DNA from: Pelagicoccus sp.
GTDB taxonomy: Bacteria > Verrucomicrobiota > Verrucomicrobiia > Opitutales > Opitutaceae
NCBI GenBank assembly: GCA_028284635.1
Contig: JANQRJ010000066.1
Span: 1-58,908 of the forward strand
Reading direction: 5' to 3'
Length of the DNA: 58,908 nucleotides
Below the pieces are notes generated by a model. The model searched no databases. It was not told the origin of the DNA and saw only the letters and a list, made by a program, of their open reading frames with translations. Shown here in pieces: positions 25,181-36,100 of this stretch. Positions within the stretch are counted from its first letter, which is position 1; each line of letters opens with the position of its first letter. Made by a program: the position numbers and the translations under genes.

Positions 25181-28100
25181 TGATCAGCAGGTCGTCGATC
25201 CAGACGTTGGTCACCGCGCCGGTGCCGGTGTTCGTGTGGAACCGGTTGACGGAGGAGACGGCGTTCTTGAACGGCTGGTTGCTCGCCTCCAACACCCCAT
25301 TGATTCTGACATCGAAGGTGTCGCTGCCAGTATCCAGCTCGATCTCGATATCGTACCAGGTGTTGGAGGAGTAGTTGAGCAGGTTCGTCGAGCCGCCAGA
25401 GCCTTCGATCGCTATGCTGCCGCTCTTAGTGCGCAGATCCACCGCGATCGTGCTGCCGCTTCGAAGCTGGAGGCGCGTCCAATCGTCCTGGTCGCTCTGC
25501 CGCCAGCGGAACGAGACGGTGACCGCGCCGCTGGTAGCCGAGAAGTCGACGTAGGCGATGCTCGAGTCATAGCTCTTCGCGTCGGCCACCCGCAGGGAGC
25601 GGTCTGAGGAGGACGGGAAGTCCACGACCCCGACAGAGCCCCCGCCAGTGTCGCGCGTCCAGCCGCTAGGAATAGCTCCGAGCGAGGTTCCGTTGAAGTC
25701 CTCCGCGAGAATCGCGGAACCGCCCCCGCCAGAGCCGTCGGTGCCGAAAACCTTGAACTCGCGGATGCTCACCCAGTTGCCGGAGTAGCCGGAGGCTCCG
25801 GTCACCGTCAGCCTGACGAAGCGGGCAGTGGTCGCGCTGAAGGTGTCGGTGATGGGCGAGCCCTGAGTGTTGCTCGAGCGATTGACGATCGTAGAGTAGC
25901 TGCCGCCGTCGGGCCTGGCCTCCACTGTGAACCGGTAGGCGCGGCCCAAGTAGGTCACCAGCTCGGTCTTGTCGATCGTCTTGTTCGAGCCGAGATCGAC
26001 CTCGATCCATTGAGGATAGCCCTGCGAGGACCAGCGGTTGCTGTCGGTGTTGTCGATGCCGTCGATGGCATTGGTCGCCGGGTTGCTGCTCTGTTGCCCG
26101 GAGAAGCCGCTGATCGAGCCGCTGGGCGCCAGGTTGGTCGAACCCCCTCCTGGAGGCGTGCTGCCACCGGCTTCGGCCACGAAGTAGCCACGCCCATTGG
26201 TCGAGGCGATAAGCTTGCTGGTGCCGGGCTTGAAGGTCAGCGACTTGGCCTTGAGGATGGGCAGAGCGTTAGAGACTTGTACGAAGGCGTTGCTGCCCTC
26301 TTTTAGCCAGATGCCGGTCTCGCCAGTGGAGCTCTTAAACGGATCTTCGTCTGTACACACGAAGATGCGGGTGTTGTCGAGAGGGTCGATCGCTACGTCG
26401 TTGATCAACTTTATTGTGCCGTTGAGCACGATCGTGGTCCAGGTATCGGTGTCCCCATCATAGCGATACACGCCGCGCTGCGAGCTGGTGGAGTCCCTGC
26501 GGTTCACGACGTAAATGCGGTCGGACTTGACCGGGTCGACAGTGATTTCCGTGACGCCGTCCTGCGGGAAGCCGAGCTCGGTGAAGTTTATCCCGTCGGT
26601 CGTCTTGTAGACACCATTCGACGATCCCGCATAGATAGTATTGCCAGCGACCGTGGGATCCGCAGCGATCGCTCTGATCGTGCCGCTGATGCCGGAAGTA
26701 AGCTGGGTCCAGCTGCTACCGCCATTGGTAGATCGGTAGAGCTTGTTGGAGCGGACCAGCCAAACGGTGTCGGTGTTGGTGGGATGAGCATAGATGTCCT
26801 GGATGTTGCCCGAGGTGCCAGAGGGCAGTGTGCGCGCGGACCAGCTATTGCCGCCGTTGGTCGTACGGAACAGGGCTACCTGGCTATTAAATTGGCCTTG
26901 GGCAAGATAGATGACCTGACTGCCGCCGGAAGTGTTCGTGAAGGCGATGTCCTGGCAGCCGAAGAAGGAGCTGACACCACTGCCTGTTCCGCCAGCGGTA
27001 AACTTCCATGTATTCAAATCGTCGCGACTGAACCACTTGCCAGAATCAAGAGCGCAGGTGGCCGACTCGTTTGGATTGAAGGGATTGAAAATGAAGTCAT
27101 TGCAAACCAGTCCGGAGAAGCCAGTGCCTACATAGAAATCGTTGCCGAGCGCCGTGTTGCTGACGATCGACCAGTCGTCGCCGGTGTTGTTCGAACGGTA
27201 GATCGACTCGTTGCTTCCCATAAAGACGCGGTCGGAATTCGACGGATCGATGGTCAGGACCTTGGGCTTGGTATTGGCGTAAGCCTGGTCGGGGTAGCCG
27301 CTTAGACCTGGGGCGCCAGTGTAGTTGGTGCGGGTCCAGCTGGAACCGCCGTTGGTGCTACGCCAGACGCCGCGATCGGGATCGTTGACCGTCACTGTAG
27401 CGTAGAGCACGTCGCGGCCGTCGTTCTCCTGGTCGACCTCGACGACGCGAAACTCCGAGCCGCCGGGAATGCCACTGGAGCTGAGCGAGAAATTCGAACC
27501 GCTATTGGTCGACTTGAAAACGCCATTCGTGGTGACGACCCAGACAGTGGCTGCGTTGGTTGGACTGCGGGTCACCCATTTGGCACTGCCCGTCAAGCCG
27601 GTGCCTTGCTGGCTCCACGAGCTGCCGTCGTTGCCGCTGCGCCAGAACTTTCCGTCGCAAATCGCATAGATAGTGTTGTTGTCTTTATATACAGCGTGCT
27701 CGACGTGCTTGCCGGCAACGATGGTGGACTTCAGTGACCAGTTGTTGCCGCCGTTGGTCGACTCCCAAACCTGGCCCAAATTGGTGTAGCCATTGCCGCT
27801 ATTGAAGCGACGAAAGTTTCCAACGAAGGCCAATACGCGACTGCTGTTATTCGGATCGATCAGAATCTTCTGGATCGGAGCGGTGAATCCGAGGCCCACG
27901 AAGGATGGAAAGCCCGAGCGCTTATTGGTCCAGACTACGCCGCCATCCGTACTGACGTACGGCCCGCGCGCCGTGGCTGCCCAGACCGTGGTACTGTTGA
28001 CCCAGGTAAATTGCTCGACCGTCAGGCCACCGCCCGTGAGACCAAAGGTGCTTCCCCAAGTGTTTCCGCCATTCGTACTGAGCGCGATGCCTAGCATATC

Positions 28101-28340
28101 GCCGGCGGAGAGTACGCGATTGGAATCGAAGGGGCTTACTGAAAGCGAGGTCAACTGGCCACCGACCCCAGGCTCGAGCAAAGGGGACCAAGTGATACCG
28201 ATCTGCGCTTGAGATGGGGTATTCAATAGACATGCCGCGGCCAACAGAGGCAAGGCCGAGACAAAAGAACGAACGCGACGGCTCGTCGAAACACAGTTGC
28301 TTTGACTTGGATTTGGGGTTTTCGAGGTTTTTATACTCAT
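25173..28340 (-). CDS. Secreted GH74-like multi-domain glycosidase B
   Basis: A 1,055-residue exported protein with a signal peptide (ALPLLAAACLLNTPSQA, about 29-46). Residues ~47-717 are the GH74-like double propeller, with candidate catalytic D81 (VLSAGDMLGI) and the second Asp in CALDSGKWFSRDD. A Gly/Pro linker leads to a discoidin (F5/8 type C) module at ~737-865 (NLAPSGSISG, then RFVRLTVTGASGYSG) and the shared jelly-roll-like module at ~876-1055 ending WIDDLLITQ. The propeller is much closer to that of protein D than to A, showing recent duplication, while the middle module differs in each protein. The start ATG at 28340 has no Shine-Dalgarno sequence; the leader is similar to that of D. 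Confidence 0.77.
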   Translation of the reverse strand: MSIKTSKTPNPSQSNCVSTSRRVRSFVSALPLLAAACLLNTPSQAQIGITWSPLLEPGVGGQLTSLSVSPFDSNRVLSAGDMLGIALSTNGGNTWGSTFGLTGGGLTVEQFTWVNSTTVWAATARGPYVSTDGGVVWTNKRSGFPSFVGLGFTAPIQKILIDPNNSSRVLAFVGNFRRFNSGNGYTNLGQVWESTNGGNNWSLKSTIVAGKHVEHAVYKDNNTIYAICDGKFWRSGNDGSSWSQQGTGLTGSAKWVTRSPTNAATVWVVTTNGVFKSTNSGSNFSLSSSGIPGGSEFRVVEVDQENDGRDVLYATVTVNDPDRGVWRSTNGGSSWTRTNYTGAPGLSGYPDQAYANTKPKVLTIDPSNSDRVFMGSNESIYRSNNTGDDWSIVSNTALGNDFYVGTGFSGLVCNDFIFNPFNPNESATCALDSGKWFSRDDLNTWKFTAGGTGSGVSSFFGCQDIAFTNTSGGSQVIYLAQGQFNSQVALFRTTNGGNSWSARTLPSGTSGNIQDIYAHPTNTDTVWLVRSNKLYRSTNGGSSWTQLTSGISGTIRAIAADPTVAGNTIYAGSSNGVYKTTDGINFTELGFPQDGVTEITVDPVKSDRIYVVNRRDSTSSQRGVYRYDGDTDTWTTIVLNGTIKLINDVAIDPLDNTRIFVCTDEDPFKSSTGETGIWLKEGSNAFVQVSNALPILKAKSLTFKPGTSKLIASTNGRGYFVAEAGGSTPPGGGSTNLAPSGSISGFSGQQSSNPATNAIDGIDNTDSNRWSSQGYPQWIEVDLGSNKTIDKTELVTYLGRAYRFTVEARPDGGSYSTIVNRSSNTQGSPITDTFSATTARFVRLTVTGASGYSGNWVSIREFKVFGTDGSGGGGSAILAEDFNGTSLGAIPSGWTRDTGGGSVGVVDFPSSSDRSLRVADAKSYDSSIAYVDFSATSGAVTVSFRWRQSDQDDWTRLQLRSGSTIAVDLRTKSGSIAIEGSGGSTNLLNYSSNTWYDIEIELDTGSDTFDVRINGVLEASNQPFKNAVSSVNRFHTNTGTGAVTNVWIDDLLITQ

Positions 28341-29029
28341 GTATATTATTATCGTTAGTGTTATTTGTGGGTTGGACTGAAAACGACATATCCTTTAGCA
28401 GGAGCTAGGGATCTGAAAACGAATCTGTAAATCAGCTTTAAGTCTGATTAAACCAGGCATTGCCGATCATTTCCCTGCACTGCAGAGAGTTGGATATTAG
28501 AGGTTAGCATTTCGAAGAAAACGGACGCGTAGAGGGCACGCCATTACGGAATGCAATGGGGAAGCGTGCGCTCGCCGAGGGGTAACTGGGGTCGAATAAA
28601 TGGAGTCTAGGGTATATCTAACCACACAACCCTCGAATTCGCCATAACCATCAAAAGAAAATAGCGGGAGACGGATAATTATTTCCAAAGAGGATCTCGA
28701 AGGAGAGATGCCAAAGACACGAAATCAGCTCAAGCTTCTCAAAACCATTAAGTTACGAAACAAAGGCTGACACATGAAATTCCGACAACAGCCCTCTAAT
28801 CGAAAATTAATAAGGTATCAACACGTATATTTTCCACGACTTATTGGGTCTAATTTGTTAAATCTCTGGAAGCGACGAGCACCGGCCCTACAGATGATAG
28901 TCAGGCCGCGTGGACAGATTGCGGAACGAGCCTTTTGCTACGCCATCTACGCTTCGCTCCGTCGAGGGGTTTTCGAGTCAAAATTGCGGCTCTCGATCCG
29001 AGGTGTACCGAGACTTCTGAGCCTGTCCA
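28341..29029. other. Leader/promoter region of gene B and flank of the IS110 element
   Basis: No gene is supported; the 96-codon frame at 28774-29064 resembles nothing. Short stretches match the region upstream of gene D (36408-36860) in the same order: atcgttagtgtt next to the start, tgtgggttggact, and gaggggtaactggg further up. This suggests a shared control region copied with the genes. The left end of the IS element must lie somewhere near 28900-29029 but cannot be fixed by eye. Confidence 0.5.
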
Positions 29030-30346
29030 TCAAGTATAAAGTAGATTGTTTTCATCGTCGATAAATCCGAGCTCTTTCATCTTGCCGATGATCGGCGAGC
29101 CGCGCTTGGCGAGGCTTCTCACGTAGGTCGCCTCGTCGTATCGGGTCCCGTTCTTCCAGCATCGGAACAGGATTCGCGTCCACTTGAAAGCCAGGGCGCG
29201 CTTGGCCACGCCGACACGTTTGCCGCGTTGCCTCATCAGCTCGTAGCAAGCTTTCGCCCAGCCGCTGTACTGGATCGTCAAGCCCGCCCATTCGTGGAAG
29301 CTTTGCCGAAGGAACTTGTGGCACCTCTCCCTCATGAAGGTGTAGTTCCTGGTCCCGCTGGACACTTTGATCGGGGCGATTCCCACGTGGGCCTGGAACT
29401 TCGAGACGTCCTCGAAGCGGTCGCGGTCGCTGCCGAAGGCGGCGGCAAGCCGAGGAGCCATCGCGGGGCCTGCGCCGGGAAGCGCCGCGAAAAGGTCCTT
29501 GTCGGGGTGGCTCTGGAAGCAGGACTTCACGCGTTTGGCCATGGCGCGTATCTGGCTGTTCAATACGCTTAGCTGCTCGACGCAGTTGGCCAGGCGCACG
29601 GCCCCGAGCTCCTCGATCAAGGGGTCGGAGCTTAGCTTCGCGCTCGAGCGCAACGCGGCTATGCGTTTGGCGATGGCCTTGGCGCTGCGGCTGCCGTTGG
29701 CGTAGTAGAAGCGTTGGAGAGTCTCGTCCTTGGACTTGGAGAGCTTCGAGTAGCAGGGCCATCTGCGGAGGAACGCCAGGCTGATCGGGTCCCAAAGCTC
29801 GTCGCCGACCATGGGCAAGGCCTGCGGATAGTACTCGCGCAGCAGGCCTTTGAGGCGCAAGGCCACTGCGACGCGCTGTTCGACCAGCTCTCGGCGGCGC
29901 GTATTGAGGGCGTCGAGGCGACGGCTAGCTCGGTCGCCCCTGGCCACTGGCTTGATGCGATCGCGATGCGTGAAGAGCATGCGAAGCAAGGCGCTCGAGT
30001 CGATAGGGTCGCTCTTCGCTCCGCAGGGGTGGAGGCTCTTGCGAAACCTCGCCACGGCAAGGGGATTGACCGTGAACAGGTCCACGAACTCGAAGTCGAG
30101 CAGCAGGTTGACCAGGGCCCCCTTGCTTTGCTCGCTGAGGATGGCGACTCGCCATTGCCCGAAGCGCTCGCGCAATCCTTCCATGAACGCGTTCATGGAA
30201 GCGGGGTCGGCGGCAATCTCGAAGCGCTGCTCCTGTCGCGATCCTGCCGGCAGCAGGTGGATGCAGTTGGCCTGGTGCCCCCAGTCCACGCTCGCGTAGG
30301 CGGCGTGCGAGGATTGGTTGCAAAACGGGTTTTCTAGATCTATCAT
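29030..30346 (-). CDS. IS110-family transposase
   Basis: A 438-residue DEDD recombinase. The N-terminal RuvC-like domain shows the acidic residues D20 (ASVDWGHQ), E71 (ILSEQSKGAL), and D112/D115 (KSDPIDSSALL). The C-terminal Transposase_20 domain has the family phrase AALPGAGPAMAPRLAAAFG and the following FQAHVGIAPIKVSSG with its conserved serine. The reading frame is full-length and uninterrupted, so the element may be active. IS110 transposases work with a structured 'bridge' RNA made from the non-coding part of the element; a structured region of about 300 bp lies just upstream. The insertion lies between the secreted genes B and C. Confidence 0.93.
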   Translation of the reverse strand: MIDLENPFCNQSSHAAYASVDWGHQANCIHLLPAGSRQEQRFEIAADPASMNAFMEGLRERFGQWRVAILSEQSKGALVNLLLDFEFVDLFTVNPLAVARFRKSLHPCGAKSDPIDSSALLRMLFTHRDRIKPVARGDRASRRLDALNTRRRELVEQRVAVALRLKGLLREYYPQALPMVGDELWDPISLAFLRRWPCYSKLSKSKDETLQRFYYANGSRSAKAIAKRIAALRSSAKLSSDPLIEELGAVRLANCVEQLSVLNSQIRAMAKRVKSCFQSHPDKDLFAALPGAGPAMAPRLAAAFGSDRDRFEDVSKFQAHVGIAPIKVSSGTRNYTFMRERCHKFLRQSFHEWAGLTIQYSGWAKACYELMRQRGKRVGVAKRALAFKWTRILFRCWKNGTRYDEATYVRSLAKRGSPIIGKMKELGFIDDENNLLYT

Positions 30347-30379
30347 GGCTTGCTTTCAGTCTTTGCTTGTTGCGAAGGC

Positions 30380-30640
30380 AGGCGCCGCGGCGAAGCGCTT
30401 ATTGTATGGATCCGCACGATCCATGCTTCTTGAGCATTCGTTTTGCGGCGTCTTTTCCGCCCCGCCGGATCTCTCGGTAGATTCCTCGAGGGAAACAGCC
30501 GACACAGCCGTTGCGCGGGACGGCCGACGCCACAGGTTACCCTCGGAGCTCCGCCGCGGCAAGTTGTTAACAATGCTGCTGCGGCGAGTGTTGTCCTTCG
30601 GACTCCTCGCAGCATCGATTAACAACTTGGACAGGCAATA
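30380..30640 (-). ncRNA. Candidate IS110 bridge RNA region
   Basis: The non-coding region upstream of the transposase is strongly structured. One long interrupted stem pairs 30560-30570 (caagttgttaa) with 30619-30629 (ttaacaacttg), continuing inside as TGCTGC..GGCGAG with CTCGCAGCA around internal loops. A second hairpin at 30405-30424 pairs ATGGATC with GATCCAT. Two stem-loops with internal loops next to a DEDD transposase are what is known of IS110 bridge RNAs. Ends and the target- and donor-binding loops cannot be set by eye. Confidence 0.5.
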
Positions 30641-30791
30641 AGGCGTTAGCCGACACGGTCGCGAAGCGATCGAACACATCGAGATTCATCGAGGTGAGGG
30701 AACGCAATTTGGGCCGAAAACCACCGAAATAGGCGACATGAGTAATTTGTCCACGTGGCCTAACAAAGTAGTGCTAGATTGGATATTATAG

Positions 30792-30828
30792 CAAAACCGC
30801 CCGCGCTCGACTAGGAGCGCAGGCGGCG
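30792..30828 (-). terminator. Terminator-like hairpin after gene C
   Basis: Stem 30797-30808 with 30815-30826 (one mismatch), followed on the minus strand by TTTT. It is nearly identical to the hairpin after gene D, including about 20 bases beyond it (ttggatattatagc / ttggatgttatagc), so it was duplicated with the gene ends. Confidence 0.75.
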
Positions 30829-30862
30829 AAGAGACGAGAAGTCGGATGACTTACGCCAGGGG

Positions 30863-33088
30863 TCAGTCGGAAACGAGAAGGTCGTCTATCCAGACGTTGG
30901 TCACGGCGCCGTTTCCTGTATTGACGCGGAACCGACTGACCGAAGACGCAGCGTTCTTGAACGGCTGGTTGCTCGCCTCCAGGGCCCCGTTGATTCTCAC
31001 GTCGAAGGTGTCGCTGCCGGTGTCCAGCTCGATCTCGATGTCGTACCAGGTGTTCGAAGCATAGTTGAGCAGATTCGTCGAGCTGCTGGAGCCCTCGATA
31101 GCTATGTTGCCGCTCCTGGTACGCAGGTCCGCGACGACGGTGCTGCCGCTTCTGACCTGCATGCGCGTCCAGTTGTCCTGGTCGCTCTGACGCCAGCGGA
31201 ACGAGACGGTGACCACGCCGCTGGTGGCCGCGAAGTCGGCGGAGGCGGAGCTGGCGTCGAAGTTCTTCGTGTCGGCGATCCTGAGGGAACGATCGGAGCT
31301 CGAGGGGAAGTCGACCACGCCGACAGAGCCCGCTCCAGTGTCGCGAGTCCAGCCGCTGGGGATCGAGCCCGTAGAGGTGCCGTTGAAGTCCTCGGCGAGA
31401 ATCGTACCGCCTCCGCCGCCGCTCTCGAAGATCTCGATATTGCGGAAGAAGCCGATCCCGGTGTTCGAGTCGCCGTCGTTGATGAACGCTATGTTGTTCA
31501 CCGCGCCCGTATAGTAGGTGCCTACCGGGATGGTATAGCTGGTGAAGGAGCTGCCCGAGTAGTTGTTGAAGTCGGTAAACGCGCCGCCGCTCCAGGTTTG
31601 CGAGCCGTGCACCTGGAAGGCCTTCTTTACGTCCTGGAAGTCGTTGTTGTCGTCCAGGGCGATGGCGTGGATCTCGCCCTCGTCGGTGCTGCGGAAGTCG
31701 AACTTCAGGACGGTGTTGGCGGTGATGGTGTAGTTCAGGGGAGCCTTCTTCCAGGAGTTGCCGGTGAGCCTGATGGTGGCCCCGCCGTCCTCGATGGTGA
31801 AGCCGCCGGAGAGGTCCTGCCCACTGGCGTAGCTGCTGAAGCTCGAACTGGCCAGAGACTGGTTCGAACCGCCCACCGAGACGTTCAGGCTGCCGCCGCC
31901 ACCGCTGCTGCCGCCGGGCAGAGTGAAGAAGGTCAACTCGCGGACCTGAGTGTCGCCGCTGGCGCTGTTGTTGACGGAGCGAGCCCGCACGTAGCGGTAG
32001 GCGGTCGTGTTGGTGACAGTGCGCTCCTCGACGATGGCGTCCTCGAACCTGTCCTTGCCGTTGCTGATCTTCACCGCATTGGAGAAGTCGCTGGAGTTGC
32101 TGGCTTCAAGGCGGAGGTTGCGGTCGACATTGTTGCCGGAGGTGTTGTGGAAGACGCGGATGTTTCCGATCTGCTTGGCGGAGCCGAGATCGAGCCCGAC
32201 CCAGCCGCCTAGCAGGAGCTTGACGCCGGTGGAATTGTCGCCGTCAAAGGCGTTGGCGAATCCACCGGAGCCCGTCTTGCCGGAGCCGATGACAGTGCCG
32301 GTGAGCGGGACGTAGCTTTCGTTGTTGAGATACGGGGCGAGCGCCGCGTACCAGGCGTCGGCCATCATGTCGTAGCCCGACTGGCTGGGGTGGACGGAGT
32401 CGCTGAAGTCCGAACTGTCGAGCGGGAAGAAGAGGCTGTAGTGATCGACCAGTTCGATTTTCTTGCCTTGTCCTTGCAGCGTGGATACGTAGCTCGCGAT
32501 GTTGTTGTTTACGCTGATATGCGTGGTGGTATAAGCGGCGTCGCTGCGCTGGGGCGTGATATTGCCGACGATGATGCGTACGTTGGGATTGGCTGCAAAG
32601 CACCGGTCGATGAGGGTCTCGACATTGGTGGTGGTGCCGGAAGTGCCGCGACCTTGCAGGATATCGTTCTTGCCGGCCATGATCAATATGATGTCCGGAT
32701 CGTGATCGGGTATCCAACTTCTAACGTCGCCGATGTTGGGGCTCTCGAAAGTGGGCGGCGGAGCTACGCCGGACATCTGGTCGGCTCGCCAGCCGCCCTC
32801 CCCAGAGCTCTCGCCGTCTACCGGCGGATTGCGTGGGTTGTGGCCGACGAAGTCGATGGTCTTCCCGTCGGCTACGGCGAGGTTTAACAAGGGGTTTCGG
32901 TAGTTTCTGCTGCCCTGCCCTTCGGTTATAGAGTCGCCTACGGGCATGACGCGAACGGGACGGCCAGTAGCATCTGCTGCCTCGCTGGCGGGAGCGCCAC
33001 CTAGGATCGCGAAGGTGGCTAGGAGCGGAGATATTTTCCGCAGGGATCGGATATGGATTTTCATATGCATACGTGTACGTGTGTTCAC
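30863..33088 (-). CDS. Secreted SGNH-hydrolase (CE3-like esterase) with carbohydrate-binding modules, protein C
   Basis: A 741-residue exported protein with a signal peptide. The catalytic domain (~45-250) is an SGNH/GDSL esterase: S53 in PVGDSITEGQG, the Asn block in AGKNDIL, and D230/H233 in DSVHPSQSGY. It most resembles CE3-type acetyl xylan esterases, so deacetylation of hemicellulose is the likely role. A discoidin-like module follows (~255-390), then a module shared with protein D (~397-560, VGGSNQSLASSS... FRSTDEGEIHAIALDDNN) and the common C-terminal jelly-roll-like module (~562-741, ending WIDDLLVSD). The start given is GTG; ATGs at 33070 and 33064 are also possible, and none has a Shine-Dalgarno sequence. 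It lies just after the terminator of gene D. Confidence 0.85.
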   Translation of the reverse strand: MNTRTRMHMKIHIRSLRKISPLLATFAILGGAPASEAADATGRPVRVMPVGDSITEGQGSRNYRNPLLNLAVADGKTIDFVGHNPRNPPVDGESSGEGGWRADQMSGVAPPPTFESPNIGDVRSWIPDHDPDIILIMAGKNDILQGRGTSGTTTNVETLIDRCFAANPNVRIIVGNITPQRSDAAYTTTHISVNNNIASYVSTLQGQGKKIELVDHYSLFFPLDSSDFSDSVHPSQSGYDMMADAWYAALAPYLNNESYVPLTGTVIGSGKTGSGGFANAFDGDNSTGVKLLLGGWVGLDLGSAKQIGNIRVFHNTSGNNVDRNLRLEASNSSDFSNAVKISNGKDRFEDAIVEERTVTNTTAYRYVRARSVNNSASGDTQVRELTFFTLPGGSSGGGGSLNVSVGGSNQSLASSSFSSYASGQDLSGGFTIEDGGATIRLTGNSWKKAPLNYTITANTVLKFDFRSTDEGEIHAIALDDNNDFQDVKKAFQVHGSQTWSGGAFTDFNNYSGSSFTSYTIPVGTYYTGAVNNIAFINDGDSNTGIGFFRNIEIFESGGGGGTILAEDFNGTSTGSIPSGWTRDTGAGSVGVVDFPSSSDRSLRIADTKNFDASSASADFAATSGVVTVSFRWRQSDQDNWTRMQVRSGSTVVADLRTRSGNIAIEGSSSSTNLLNYASNTWYDIEIELDTGSDTFDVRINGALEASNQPFKNAASSVSRFRVNTGNGAVTNVWIDDLLVSD

Positions 33089-33108
33089 TATTGAGTTGGA
33101 TGTTATAG

Positions 33109-33145
33109 CAAAGCCGCCCGCGCTCGACTAGGAGCGCAGGCGGCG
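33109..33145 (-). terminator. Terminator-like hairpin after gene D
   Basis: Stem 33113-33125 with 33132-33144 (gccgcccgcgctc / gagcgcaggcggc). The U-tract is poor (CTTTG), so some read-through into gene C, which starts 21 bp further on, is possible. Confidence 0.65.
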
Positions 33146-33179
33146 AGGAGACGAGAAGTCGGATGACTTACGCCAGGGG

Positions 33180-36100
33180 TCAGTCGGAAACGAGAAGGTC
33201 GTCGATCCAGACGTTGGTCACGGCACCGGTGCCGGTGTTCGTGCGGAACCGATTGACCGAGGACGCGGCGTTCTTGAACGGCTGGTTGCTCGCCTCGAGC
33301 GCCCCGTTGATCCTCACATCGAAGGTGTCGCTGCCAGTGTCCAGCTCGATCTCGATGTCGTACCAGGTGTTCGAAGCGTAGTTGAATATGTTCGTCGAGC
33401 TGCTGGAGCCCTCGATCGCTATGTTCCCGCTCCTGGTGCGCAGGTCTGCCACAACTGTGCTACCGCTTCTGACCTGCATGCGCGTCCAGTTGTCCTGGTC
33501 GCTCTGACGCCAGCGGAACGAGACGGTGACCACACCGCTGGTAGCGGTAAAGTCGACGGAAGCGGAGCTGGAGTCGAAGTTCTTCGTGTCAGCCACTCGC
33601 AGCGAACGATCGGAAGAGGATGGGAAGTCTACGACTCCGACAGAGCCCCCGCCCGTGTCACGCGTCCAGCCACTGGGGATCGAGCCGAGCGAGGTGCTGT
33701 TGAAGTTCTCGGCGAGAATCGTACCGCCTCCGCCGCCGCTTTCGAAGATTTCCACGTTGCGGAAGAAGCCGATCCCGGTATTGGAGTCGCCGTCGTTGAT
33801 GAACGCTATGTTGTTCACCGCACCTGTGTAGTACGTGCCTACGGGGATAGTGTAGCTAGTGAAGGAGCTGCCCGAGTAGTTGTTGAAGTCGGTGATCCCA
33901 TCGGAGGTCCAGGTTTGCGAGCCGTGCACCTGGAAGGCCTTCTTCACGTCTTGGAAGTCGTTGTTGTCGTCCAGGGCGATCGCGTGGATCTCGCCCTCGT
34001 CGGTGCTGCGGAAGTCGAACTTCAGAACCGTGTTGGCGGTGATGGTGTAGCTCAGGGGAGCCTTCTTCCAGGAGTTGCCGGTGAGCTTGATGGTGGCCCC
34101 GCCGTCCTCGATGGTGAAGCCGCCGGAGAGGTCCTGCCCGCTGGCGTAGCTGCTGAAGCTCGAGCTGGCGAGCGTCTGGTTCGAGCCGCCAACGGACACG
34201 TCCAAGCCGCTACCACCGCCTCCGCCGCCACCTGTTTCGGCTACGAAGTAGCCGCGGCCGTTGGTGGAAGCGATGAGCTTGCTGGTGCCGGGCTTGAAGG
34301 TCAGAGACTGGACCTTGAGGATAGGCAGAGCGCGGGACACTTGAACGAAGGGGCTGCTGCCCTCCTTGACCCAAACACCGGTTTCGCCGGTGGAGCTCTT
34401 GAAGGGATCCTCGTCGGTCGACACGAAGACGCGGGTGTTGTCGAGCGGGTCGATCGCCACGTCGTTGATCAGCTTTATAGTACCGTTGAGCACGATTGTG
34501 GTCCAGGTATCGGTGTCCCCATCATAGCGATACACGCCACGCTGCGAGCTGGTAGAGTCCTTGCGGTTCACGACGTAGATGCGGTCGGACTTGACCGGGT
34601 CGATGGTGACTTCGGTGACGCCGTCCTGCGGAAAGCCGAGCTCGGTGAAGTTTATCCCATCGGTCGTCTTGTAGACGCCATTGGAAGAACCCGCGTAGAT
34701 AGTGTTGCCTGCGACCGTGGGATCGGCGGCAATCGCTCTGATCGTACCGCTGATGCCGGAGGTGAGCTGGGTCCAGCTGCTACCGCCGTTGGTAGAGCGG
34801 TAGAGTTTGCTGGAGCGGACTAGCCAAACCGTGTTGGTATTGGTGGGATGGGCATAGACGTCCTGGATGTCGCCCGAGGTGCCGGAGGGCAGCGTGCGCG
34901 CGGACCAGTTGTTGCCGCCGTCGGTCGTGCGGTACAGGGCCGGCTGCTGGCCACCAAATTGGCCTTGAGCGAGATAGATCACCTGACTGCCACCGGAGGT
35001 ATTCGTGAAGGCGACGTCCTGGCAGCCAAAGAAGGTGTTGACGCCTCTGCCTTCTCCCCCAGCCGCGAACTTCCAAGTCTGCAGGTCGTCGCGGCTAAAC
35101 CATTTGCCGGAATCGAGCGCGCAGGTGGCCGACTCGTTCGGGTTGAAGGGATTGAAAATGAAGTCCTCGCAAACCAGTCCGGAAAAGCCGGTGCCTACAT
35201 AGAAACCGCTGCCCAGCGCCGTGTTGCTGACGATCGACCAGTCGTTGCCAGTGTTGTTCGAGCGGTAGATCGCTTCATTATTGCCCATGAAGACGCGGTC
35301 GGAATCCGACGGGTCGATAGTCAGGACCTTGGGCTTGGTGTTCGCGTAGGCCTGATCAGGGTAGCCGCTCAGACCTGGGGCGCCAGAGTAGTTGGTGCGG
35401 GTCCAGCTGGAACCACCGTTCGTGCTGCGCCAGACGCCGCGATCGGGATCGTTGACGGTGACCGTCGCGTAGAGCACGTCGCGACCGTCGTTCTCCTGGT
35501 CGACCTCGACGACGCGAAACTCCGAACCGCTGGGAATGCCGCTGGAGCTGGACGAGAAGTTCGTCCCGCTATTGGTCGACTTGAAAACGCCATTCGTAGT
35601 GACGACCCAGACAGTGGCCCCGTTAGTCGGGCTGCGGGTCACCCACTTGGCATTGCCCGTCAAGCCAGTCCCTTGCTGGCTCCACGAGCTGCCGTCGTTG
35701 CTGCTACGCCAGAACTTTCCGTCGCAAATCGCGTAGATCGTATTGTTGTCCTTGTACACGGCGTGCTCGACGTGCTTGCCGGCAACGATAGTGGACTTCA
35801 GCGACCAGTTGCTGCCGCCATTAGTCGATTCCCAGACCTCGCCCAAGTTTGTGTAGCCGTTGCTGCTGTTGAAGCGACGGAAGTTTCCGGTGAAGGCCAG
35901 CAGGCGACTGCTGTTGTTCGGATCGATCAGGATCTTCTGGATCGGAGCAGTGAAGCCCAAGCCGACGAAAGAAGGAAAGCCAGAGCGCCTATTGTTCCAA
36001 ACGGTGCCGCCATCCGTGCTGACGTACGGTCCGCGCGCCGTGGCAACCCAGACCGTCGTGCTATTCACCCAAGTGAACTGCTCGACCGTCAGGCCGCCGC

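Larger units (their letters stand above)
29030..30660 (-). mobile_element. IS110-family insertion sequence (ends approximate)
   Basis: The element consists of the transposase gene and the structured non-coding region upstream of it. IS110 elements lack ordinary terminal inverted repeats, so the ends given are estimates: the right end lies somewhere between the inverted repeat at ~30560-30630 and ~30775, where sequence shared with the C/D duplication begins. Confidence 0.7.

Noticed and set aside
28774..29064. 96-codon frame next to the IS110 transposase
   Set aside because: Overlaps the transposase end on the other strand, no domain or plausible start context.
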